Source: a virus
Virus record (IMG/VR): IMGVR_UViG_3300013772_000256
Location: 1 to 25,148 of that record
Strand: one strand, 5' to 3'
Length of the DNA stretch: 25,148 nt
Part shown: positions 14,577 through 20,768 of the stretch, one piece after another
Numbering within the stretch: position 1 is the stretch's first letter
Layout of the letters: every line of letters starts with the position of its first letter
Made by a program: the position numbers and the translations under genes
The notes under the pieces: model-generated
What the model saw: only the letters and a program-made list of their open reading frames with translations
Told to the model about the DNA's origin: nothing
Databases searched by the model: none

Positions 14577-16246
14577 ATTTTAATTTTAGAAAACAGGTTT
14601 ATAAATTCATCAATCATATTTGTTTCAATTTCTTCTTCAGCGCCGGTAACCTGGTTCACGATGTTTCTTTTCTTTTCAATAATTTGATAGATATGTTCGT
14701 CAATGGTTTCATGGCCGAGGAAGTAATCACACTGCACAGAATTCTTTTGCCCGATGCGATGTGTGCGATCTTCGCATTGCTCACAATCTGCTGGATGCCA
14801 CGGCAACTCAATAAAGGAAACCCTGGAAGAAGCTGTAAGGGTAATTCCTACGCCACCGCTCTTTATATTACAAACAATCACCTGCACCTTAGGATCATTC
14901 TGGAACCCGTCCACGGCCCTTTGCCGCTGGTCCATGCTGTCATCGCCGGTAATGGTTACGGTGCCGGGAATAGCTCTTTTTAATTCCTGAACGATTTCTT
15001 TATGCCAGGCAAATACAACGATCTTTTCTCCTGAATCAACCACTTCTTCAATGTGTTCTATCATTTGCTCAATCTTGCCGCGTGCGGATATTTTTTTCAG
15101 AATGCCAATCATTACCATTACTTCTCCGCGAAGGCTTTTTGTGATCTCAGCATCTGTTTTTGAAAGATTTTCTTTCAGGTAGGCTTTTAAATCATTCTCA
15201 GCTTTATTATATTCCGCTCTGGTACTGATATCGCATCTAACAATATTTCTCATTTTGTCAGGAAGGTCTGTAAGCACTTCTCTTTTTTCCCTGCGATAAA
15301 AACAATTCTTATGCATCAGGAAATTCAATTCTTTTAAATTGCTTGCCTGGTTGTAGCCCTGGCAATAACGATTCATAAATCCAGTGTAACCGCCAAATAC
15401 CTGTAACCTATCAATTATGTGCAATTGTGGGATCAGGTCCATTGGCTTATTTACAACCGGCGTTCCTGTGAGTGCCAGCACATATTCTTTGCCTTTAGAA
15501 ATACCCATTACAAACTTGGATTGCTGTGTTTTTCCGTCCTTGCAACGATGAACTTCATCTATGATTATTGCATCAAATAAATTAATAGTATCATTGAAAT
15601 GAATATGATTAATCCGCAGCGGCATTTTGTTGCCATTTTTATCAAGATGGATATCTATTTTTTCAACAAAGAATTTCTTCAGGCTCTCATAATTGCAGAT
15701 GAAATATTTGATCATGCCTACTTTGTAGAATTGCGGCCAGGTAGTTTTAACCCGGTCTTTTAAGATCAATGCTTTTTTGTAGGTCCATTTTTCTTCTATC
15801 TCGCGTTTCCAGTTTTCGCGCAAGGTGGCCGGACAAATAACCAAAATACATTTGCAGCCGGCACCTTCAACGGTTGCTATTGCTTGAATTGTTTTTCCAA
15901 GGCCAGGCTGATCCCCAACTATCAATTTCTTTTTATCGAGCGAATAAGCAACACCTTTGCTCTGGTAAGAAAACATTTCCATGCGTAAAGGAATATCAAT
16001 CATCAAATCGGGGAGAGGGCTTATTTCTCCACTTACTGCTTCGGCGTTAAAAGCTTTTGGCTTATCGCCAAAGGTTGCGGCCCAGGATAACAATGCATTC
16101 CTTGAATGAGCGGGAACAAACCAAAACTTTTCTCCATGGCGGTTTCTAAAACCGGTTCCGGGAATTTGTTTTATAGCATCTACCAGCCATGGTTTGTATT
16201 CAAACCTTACTTCAAAGCCATTTGATATTTCGTTTATCTCAACCAT
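14573..16246 (-). CDS. SNF2-family DNA helicase/translocase
   Basis: A 557-residue ATPase. An N-terminal HARP-like segment (FEVRFEYKPWLVDAIKQIPG, RHGEKFWFVP) is followed by Walker A GDQPGLGKT (111-119), DEVH (230-233), LTGTP (259-263), and the C-terminal helicase lobe with NIKSGGVGITLTAS, SFIELPWHPADCEQCEDR and HRIGQ (motif VI). All SF2 motifs are intact, unlike in the helicase half of the fusion gene. It probably remodels DNA in replication, recombination or modification. Its start overlaps the end of the upstream 67-residue gene by 13 bases. It belongs to a common phage class of SNF2 proteins and need not be chromatin-related. Confidence 0.9.
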   Translation of the reverse strand: MVEINEISNGFEVRFEYKPWLVDAIKQIPGTGFRNRHGEKFWFVPAHSRNALLSWAATFGDKPKAFNAEAVSGEISPLPDLMIDIPLRMEMFSYQSKGVAYSLDKKKLIVGDQPGLGKTIQAIATVEGAGCKCILVICPATLRENWKREIEEKWTYKKALILKDRVKTTWPQFYKVGMIKYFICNYESLKKFFVEKIDIHLDKNGNKMPLRINHIHFNDTINLFDAIIIDEVHRCKDGKTQQSKFVMGISKGKEYVLALTGTPVVNKPMDLIPQLHIIDRLQVFGGYTGFMNRYCQGYNQASNLKELNFLMHKNCFYRREKREVLTDLPDKMRNIVRCDISTRAEYNKAENDLKAYLKENLSKTDAEITKSLRGEVMVMIGILKKISARGKIEQMIEHIEEVVDSGEKIVVFAWHKEIVQELKRAIPGTVTITGDDSMDQRQRAVDGFQNDPKVQVIVCNIKSGGVGITLTASSRVSFIELPWHPADCEQCEDRTHRIGQKNSVQCDYFLGHETIDEHIYQIIEKKRNIVNQVTGAEEEIETNMIDEFINLFSKIKI

Positions 16247-16437
16247 TTTTTATTTTGATATTCTGATATTACTTTTTCTATTTGCCAAAAGAAGAATCCT
16301 GTTATTACAGATATTTGTTCGGATGTTGCTCCACTTCTCCAATATCCAATGATGGCAGCTTTCTCATATTTATTAAGTAAATACATATCATCCACCCTTT
16401 TCTTCAATAATTGTGGTGATTGGAAATTTAGATTCAT
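16234..16437 (-). CDS. Small HTH-like protein (67 residues)
   Basis: A short basic protein: LLKKRVDDMYLLNKYEKAAI, then RSGATSEQISVITGFFFWQIEKVISEY, a layout suggestive of a helix-turn-helix (ATSEQISVITG). It is not recognised as a family. Its ATG overlaps, as ATGA, a stop codon that belongs to an out-of-frame tail downstream of the broken reverse transcriptase gene rather than to the reverse transcriptase itself. Its own end overlaps the SNF2 helicase start. Confidence 0.5.
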   Translation of the reverse strand: MNLNFQSPQLLKKRVDDMYLLNKYEKAAIIGYWRSGATSEQISVITGFFFWQIEKVISEYQNKKWLR

Positions 16438-16444
16438 TGGATAA

Positions 16445-16933
16445 TTACAGCATTAACTTCCGGATCAAATTCTGCAATAACAATATCTCCGAGGATAACA
16501 TTAAGAACTTTTTCACATCCAGTTTCAAACAATACTTTGTTTCCTGTTCATTTATTAATGCCTTCTTTACGGCATTAGCGGCGGCGTGTATGCCCTTTCC
16601 TTTGATGCAGCTATAAGTGTCGGTTGTAAATATGGAGACAAAAACAGGCTCTAAAACGTTCATTATTGCATGGTGAATAATGCGGTCAGGAAAATAAGGT
16701 AAGCGAAATATTTCGCGCTCCTTTGGCTCGTAAATTTTGAAGGTTGTATAAGCAGATGTTTTGTAAGTTCTATCAATAAGCATTTTATGAAGCATCAAAA
16801 TATTTGCTTCGCGGTTTTTATCATGCAGCTTTATACCATACTGAAAACCCTTCCCTTTTCGGGCATTCATATCAGCCAGATGAAGATTATCCAGGCTGCA
16901 AATTTGTTGGTATAAATTGTTTAATCTTTTCAT
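16445..16933 (-). pseudogene. Truncated DGR reverse transcriptase (N-terminal third only)
   Basis: A 162-residue frame. The start (MKRLNNLYQQICSLDNLHLA, ARKGKG) and the following YTTFKIYEPKEREIFRLPYF and DTYSCIKGKGIHAA are typical of DGR reverse transcriptases of the group II intron-like clade. The first catalytic motif KLDVKKF (Asp139) is present. The expected continuation after KKF is Y-P-x-x-D and then about 200 more residues with the YxDD box; instead the frame gives an unrelated hydrophobic tail and stops at 16445. No YxDD is found elsewhere in the window. It lies downstream of the template repeat, the usual DGR order. No accessory (avd-like) gene is seen. It could be a real deletion or an assembly join. 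Confidence 0.85.
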
Positions 16934-17045
16934 TGCCTTTGCTTCTAAAAGGTCGCTTTCATTTTACTTACCAGCGCCCTTTGTGTAGAAAGTTGTTTTT
17001 TGCCATGTGGCAAGGCCTGTACTGCATTAAAAAAAATCTTTGCTT

Positions 17046-17121
17046 AGGTGGACGCTGCAATTCGTATTCGTATTCCAGTTATCGTAATCGTTGTACGACA
17101 GGGCGGAACCTGAACCTGAAC
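17046..17121 (-). repeat. DGR template repeat (TR)
   Basis: A 76-bp non-coding segment between the second target gene and the reverse transcriptase. Its coding-strand copy reads as Asn-rich codons if translated (S-Y-N-D-Y-D-N-W-N-T-N-T-N-C-S), the usual template design that gives wide amino-acid choice without stops. It aligns without gaps to VR1 (69 bp) and VR2 (76 bp). All differences are at template adenines. The flanks differ sharply from the VR flanks on both sides, which marks the ends. Confidence 0.93.
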
Positions 17122-17156
17122 AACCGCAGCCATTACAGTACACAACCCTTTTTCTT

Positions 17157-17540
17157 TTATGCTTTCAAATACAGGTCTTCATATAATTTAATGAATTGCT
17201 TTCCTGCATATTTTGCCGTTTCCGAATCCCGATATGAAAGGCGGACGCCGCAACCCGTACCCGCATCCCAGCCATCGTAAACGCCGTACGACAGGGCGGA
17301 ACCCGAAGGCTTACTTTTAGTGGCTTTCACTTCAAACCAGGGAAAGTATTTACGTTGGCTCATATCCGTGTAATCCGCTACCCAATCGCCATTTAAAACA
17401 TCAGCTACAACGTTTAGTTTGTATTGAGCAATAACCGGCTTTTGATACTCTTCAGGTATCATAGATACATCCGGCATTTTTTTGGGGTCTAACCCTTTTA
17501 CTTTAAAGGCTTCCTGCCATGTTTTGATTTTCTTTTGCAT
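17157..17540 (-). CDS. DGR target protein 1
   Basis: A 127-residue predicted soluble protein without a signal peptide or membrane segment. The N-terminal part is helical (KTWQEAFKVKGLDPKK, EEYQKPVIAQYKLNVVADVL), then NGDWVADYTD and the aromatic KYFPWFEV. The variable repeat encodes SALSYGVYDGWDAGTGCGVRL, short of the end by about 27 constant residues that include YAGKQFIKLYEDL. This NGDW...YFPWF...CGVRL...GKQF layout recurs in Bacteroidetes proteins and fits a C-type-lectin-like variable fold by analogy with other DGR targets; the fold is inferred. It is a paralogue of the adjacent gene. No tail-fibre features are present, so the ligand is unknown. Confidence 0.88.
   Translation of the reverse strand: MQKKIKTWQEAFKVKGLDPKKMPDVSMIPEEYQKPVIAQYKLNVVADVLNGDWVADYTDMSQRKYFPWFEVKATKSKPSGSALSYGVYDGWDAGTGCGVRLSYRDSETAKYAGKQFIKLYEDLYLKA
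17239..17307 (-). repeat. DGR variable repeat 1 (VR1)
   Basis: 69 bp matching template bases 17046-17114. There are 14 substitutions, every one at a template adenine on the coding strand (13 A to G, 1 A to T). No template C, G or T differs. Most changes fall in Asn, Asp and Thr codons; one is a silent TCA to TCG. Confidence 0.93.
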
Positions 17541-17568
17541 AATTTTTAATTGATTGATGGTTGATTGG

Positions 17569-18018
17569 TTAAATAAATTTGTTATAGATAGAGAGAAACT
17601 GCTTTCCTACATATTCAGCCGTTTCCGAATCCCGATATGAAAGGCGGACGCCGCAATTCGCATTCGTACCCCAGCAAGCGTAACCGCCGCACGACAGGGC
17701 GGAACCCGAACCCGAACGTTTGAAGTATGGATAGTATTTGTACTGACTGGTGTTGCTCAAATCAGCTATCCAATCGCCATTGAGCGACTTAGCAATGATG
17801 CACATTTGAGTAAAGCCGTTTATAGCTTCCTCAAGTTCACTTCCAGGGATTTTATAAGGCAAGATGTTGTAACGATCAATCCCCTGATCTTCGCAGGCAT
17901 CTTCAAAGGTTTTAATACGGTCGGTAATTTTTTGATCATATTTTTTGATCTGTTCAACCTGCTGTTTTGTTAAAGTAATTTCTACTTCTCTGCCGTTAAT
18001 GCTGATTTTTGTTTGCAT
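17569..18018 (-). CDS. DGR target protein 2
   Basis: A 149-residue paralogue of target 1 with the same order of elements. It has a longer N-terminus (ISINGREVEITLTKQQVEQI, then KTFEDACEDQGIDRYN), LNGDWIADLSNTSQYKYYPYF, a Ser/Gly linker, the variable segment SALSCGGYACWGTNANCGVRL, and a constant tail SYRDSETAEYVGKQFLSIYN. No signal peptide or membrane span is seen. The two target genes lie 28 bases apart and look like an old tandem duplication, since only the variable region and the block after it are nearly identical in DNA. Cysteines at two variable sites come from mutated template codons (TAC to TGC and AAC to TGC). Confidence 0.88.
   Translation of the reverse strand: MQTKISINGREVEITLTKQQVEQIKKYDQKITDRIKTFEDACEDQGIDRYNILPYKIPGSELEEAINGFTQMCIIAKSLNGDWIADLSNTSQYKYYPYFKRSGSGSALSCGGYACWGTNANCGVRLSYRDSETAEYVGKQFLSIYNKFI
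17642..17717 (-). repeat. DGR variable repeat 2 (VR2)
   Basis: 76 bp matching the whole template 17046-17121. There are 14 substitutions, all at template adenines (12 A to G, 1 A to C, 1 A to T on the coding strand). Two of them are silent TCA to TCG changes at the 5' edge. The 39 bp ending just inside the repeat (17618-17656) are identical to 17215-17253 in target 1 and probably contain the initiation-of-mutagenic-homology region. Confidence 0.93.
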
Positions 18019-18053
18019 ACGTTTATTTTGAAAAAAGGTTACTTAAAAAGTCA

Positions 18054-18674
18054 TTATTCTGCATCTTTTTCATCCTCATCTTCCAACTCTTCGCCAAACA
18101 ATTCCAGTTGCTGCTCAGGCGCTCTTTTCCCATTAAAAAGATATTCTTCTACTTCATCTATGCAGGCAGAAACATCATCATACAGTTCGGAGAGAAATGG
18201 ATATTCTGATCCTTCAAATTTTGTGAATGGACTAGGCAGATTAACTATGCCATATTTTCCATCTAAGTACCCGCTAATAGTCACCCCTTCGTTTTCATCA
18301 TTTCCACCGATTGAAAATCCTCTGACACCAAATTTTTCATATTCAACTTGTTGAAATGCGGTGGAATTCTTTGGCGCTTTTTCCTGATCTGCAAGTATTG
18401 CCAAATGCCGGTGTAGCTTTTGAAAGGCAGTTTTTAAATCTTCATGAATTGGTACTGTGCAGGAAAGCTTGGTATCTTTTTTACTATGGCCTTGCAGCTC
18501 TTCCGTATATTCTACATTCAGAAAGAGACCATCTTTAATTGAAGCTTTTTTAATTTTTACAGGATTATGTTTTAATTGATTGGAAACGGCTTTCAGATGA
18601 TTGGTGAATTTTTCAACATCGTTAACAACGATTTCGTTTCCTTTTACTGAGGATATTCCATTGCTTTTACTCAT
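18054..18674 (-). CDS. Conserved-looking phage protein of unknown function (206 residues)
   Basis: Not recognised. Residues 1-150 look like a folded alpha/beta protein (NEIVVNDVEKFTNHLKAVSN, LFLNVEYTEELQGH, HEDLKTAFQKLHRHLAILA, GVRGFSIGGNDENEGVTISG). The C-terminus is very acidic (ELFGEELEDEDEKDAE), a feature of some single-strand-binding and DNA-mimic proteins, although there is no OB-fold signature. It lies between the NinB-like gene and DGR target 2. It does not resemble the small helical DGR accessory protein Avd. Confidence 0.55.
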   Translation of the reverse strand: MSKSNGISSVKGNEIVVNDVEKFTNHLKAVSNQLKHNPVKIKKASIKDGLFLNVEYTEELQGHSKKDTKLSCTVPIHEDLKTAFQKLHRHLAILADQEKAPKNSTAFQQVEYEKFGVRGFSIGGNDENEGVTISGYLDGKYGIVNLPSPFTKFEGSEYPFLSELYDDVSACIDEVEEYLFNGKRAPEQQLELFGEELEDEDEKDAE

Positions 18675-18704
18675 AAGAGATTATTTGTTTTTATGTTTTA
18701 AAAA

Positions 18705-19139
18705 TTAAATTGAGTTTTCAAATTCTACTAACTGCTCATTGGGAGAAGGGATGTAAACGTTTAGAAATTCAGCGCTCCATTTGCAAACCGTTTCTATAAA
18801 TTCATTGAATTCAGGAATCGTTAGTTTGGATGTGTGGCCTGCTATTTCTATCAGATCACCGGTTTGTTTATTTACAATATTTCTCTTTAAATGAACCTGT
18901 TTAATTACTTCGTGTGCATCATCATCATTTCTTACTTCATCATAACCGGCATCGTACAATCCGCGGCGAACCAAAGGCACCATTACGGACCAATAGTAGG
19001 CGTTCTGTGGCAGCGACCTTTTCCGGTAATCTTTGAAGGTTAACAGATGCTTTCCATCTTTCAACTGGTTGAACATTGCTTTTAGTTCTGGCATGTTTAC
19101 AATCTTCCGGTTATTAATATTGATGATCAGTTCACGCAT
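18705..19139 (-). CDS. NinB-like recombination protein
   Basis: A 144-residue protein with the features of NinB-type phage recombination proteins: a strand-rich start, YRKRSLPQNAYYW (residues about 38-50, the conserved R-S-x-x-Q-N-x-x-x-W element), a helix with DAHEVIKQVHLKR, and the C-terminal TIPEFNEFIETVCKWSAEFL followed by IPSPNEQ. NinB binds single-stranded DNA in lambdoid phages. Its position beside the exonuclease-like and RecT genes agrees. Its start overlaps the end of the exonuclease-like gene by 13 bases. Confidence 0.6.
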   Translation of the reverse strand: MRELIININNRKIVNMPELKAMFNQLKDGKHLLTFKDYRKRSLPQNAYYWSVMVPLVRRGLYDAGYDEVRNDDDAHEVIKQVHLKRNIVNKQTGDLIEIAGHTSKLTIPEFNEFIETVCKWSAEFLNVYIPSPNEQLVEFENSI

Positions 19140-19804
19140 GTTGCAATTGGTTTGATATTTCCAAAAAGATACCAGTAGCGAAAAGCCAATTCCTGGTATT
19201 TTGCACGTCCGCTGTTATATAATTCTGATCCACGTTTCACCGGCACTTTAAATATTTTGTGATTCACTTTGCTTATGCCGATGAATATGAAATTGGATTT
19301 GTTTTCTATGTCCATATAGAAAGCCGCCTGTCGATCGTAATTGTAATGATGGATGGATTGCTCAAAAGCCTTTTGAGAAGTGCATGCAGTAGTTTTTAAA
19401 TCTCCGGATAAATCAATCTTTGGTGCAAAAAAATCCCATTTGCAACGAACGTCTAAATCGAAATCAAATCCATTATATTGAATAGGCCAATCCTTTCTGA
19501 TGCTCACTTTCTGCATCTCACATTGATTGGACAATGACCTGCAGAATGGATCCGCAAAAAATACTTTCTTCATTTTAATGGCCGTATCAAATTCCTCTTT
19601 TTGGAATTGGGTACCGCAAACAGTCAGGTTGTAATAATTCACCTGCTCCGGCTCTGTGATCATTGCATCCAAAAGACTTCCAAACCGGAAAGCCGCTTCC
19701 AGGTCAATCACAATTTGCTGTGGAAGCCAATACTTTTCCAGCCAGCCCAATTCTGAATTGGAAACTTCCGGACGTGAATAATATGGATCAACGATTATTG
19801 ACAT
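19127..19804 (-). CDS. RecE/exonuclease VIII-like PD-(D/E)XK nuclease
   Basis: A 225-residue protein with the layout of phage PDDEXK exonucleases: FRFGSLLDAMI (about 40-50), VRCKWDFF with Asp124 and then DLSGDLKTT (132-139, the D-x-K element), and NYDRQAAFYMD (155-165), the RecB-family-like Q-x-x-x-Y helix. It would resect 5' ends so that RecT can anneal the exposed strand. RecT lies about 2.4 kb upstream in the same transcript. The protein is shorter than E. coli RecE, as expected for the isolated nuclease domain. Confidence 0.8.
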   Translation of the reverse strand: MSIIVDPYYSRPEVSNSELGWLEKYWLPQQIVIDLEAAFRFGSLLDAMITEPEQVNYYNLTVCGTQFQKEEFDTAIKMKKVFFADPFCRSLSNQCEMQKVSIRKDWPIQYNGFDFDLDVRCKWDFFAPKIDLSGDLKTTACTSQKAFEQSIHHYNYDRQAAFYMDIENKSNFIFIGISKVNHKIFKVPVKRGSELYNSGRAKYQELAFRYWYLFGNIKPIATCVN

Positions 19805-20041
19805 TTATAAAATGTGTGTTTTGGGAATTCCAAATTTTGTTTCCATTTCAATTATTCTATCCATACGATCTTTGCCAGGTAAAGAGGTTTCGTTTATATT
19901 CTTCACCATTTTTAAAACATCTTCTATTAAATATTTAATGTTTTGATTAACTCCACAAATTGCATTTGCTCTTTCTTCATCTGCCTTATTAGGACATAGG
20001 GACGAAACAATTCTTTCAGAAACTTTGTATGTTGATTCCAT
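19805..20041 (-). CDS. Hypothetical protein (78 residues)
   Basis: Unrecognised: a helical protein (SERIVSSLCPNKADEERANA, NIKYLIEDVLKMVKNI) with a basic and acidic mix and two cysteines far apart. It ends directly at the ATG of the exonuclease-like gene, so it is co-translated in the recombination module. No function is proposed. Confidence 0.5.
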   Translation of the reverse strand: MESTYKVSERIVSSLCPNKADEERANAICGVNQNIKYLIEDVLKMVKNINETSLPGKDRMDRIIEMETKFGIPKTHIL

Positions 20042-20070
20042 TAATCATGATTTTAAATACTGAATTGATT

Positions 20071-20220
20071 TTATTCTTGTTCAATTATCCAGAGATCTTC
20101 TTTCGCCTCAAATTTTCTTTGTTCCTCCTGGATCAGGATTTCTTCATCCAAATAGGTATCTGATTCAGAAGCTACATTTCCGTAATTCTCCATCTGCCAG
20201 GTTATGTATGCTTCACTCAT
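20071..20220 (-). CDS. Small acidic protein (49 residues)
   Basis: A 49-residue frame from an ATG at 20220 to a TAA at 20071-20073. The sequence MSEAYITWQMENYGNV, then LDEEILIQEEQRKFEAKEDL is acidic and helical. Its ATG overlaps the stop of the HNH endonuclease gene as ATGA, the same coupling seen throughout the window, which supports it as real. Not recognised. Confidence 0.5.
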   Translation of the reverse strand: MSEAYITWQMENYGNVASESDTYLDEEILIQEEQRKFEAKEDLWIIEQE

Positions 20221-20768
20221 GATTCGGTTGCTTTTTTATATTTCCAATAAAATCCGTAACACTTATATCCATCACGAATAGCTTGTTGTGGATATCCACT
20301 AATTTTTTTACCTAAAAATCTTAAAGCGTCATTCATTGAATCAAACGAATGAATAATCTCACCGGAGTCATTTAATAATTCCACAGCTAACTTTTTATGA
20401 TTCCCACGGCCATTTAAATATGTATGAAGATTATTTTCAGAAGGAGTTGCCCATTCAAGATTTTCAACATTATTGTTAGTTCTTATAAAATCAATATGAT
20501 TGACATCTCTTTTATTATCAGGGTTACTTAGAAAAGCCAAAGCAACAAGCCTGTGAACCAATTGCATTTTACTCTTTGTGGCTTTTTGTAAATTAACTTG
20601 TAAATAGCCGCGACTATCTAAAGCCGGATTTAATACAGTTCCCTTCTGAACTCTGGAACCATTTGATCTTGCTCCAACGACTCTATCCAAGCCCCTGACG
20701 TTTCCAAAACTTGAAACCTCATAATAATTTTCATAGCCTCGAATAGGCAACCATACTTCAATAGTCAT
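20217..20768 (-). CDS. Stand-alone NUMOD4/HNH homing-type endonuclease
   Basis: A 183-residue protein. The N-terminal NUMOD4 motif is WLPIRGYENYYEVSSFGNVR (6-25), with a middle LNPALDSRGYLQVNL. The HNH core is VHRLVALAFLSNP (71-83) with His72, VNHIDFIRTNNNVENLEW (89-106) with Asn90-His91, and ATPSENN (107-113). A NUMOD1-like part (FDSMNDALRFLGKKISGYPQ) follows. Such proteins are usually mobile and nick or cut DNA at specific sites. Here it forms tidy four-base overlaps with both neighbours rather than sitting in an intron, so it is either long resident or used by the phage. Confidence 0.88.
   Translation of the reverse strand: MTIEVWLPIRGYENYYEVSSFGNVRGLDRVVGARSNGSRVQKGTVLNPALDSRGYLQVNLQKATKSKMQLVHRLVALAFLSNPDNKRDVNHIDFIRTNNNVENLEWATPSENNLHTYLNGRGNHKKLAVELLNDSGEIIHSFDSMNDALRFLGKKISGYPQQAIRDGYKCYGFYWKYKKATES

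Noticed and set aside
17046-17717. Repeated units read as a CRISPR array or simple gene duplication
   Set aside because: There are three units at uneven distances, two inside genes, and all differences are at template adenines; this fits a DGR and not a CRISPR or plain duplication.
18054-18674. DGR accessory protein (Avd)
   Set aside because: It is too long, acidic and alpha/beta rather than a small basic helical bundle, and lies upstream of the targets.
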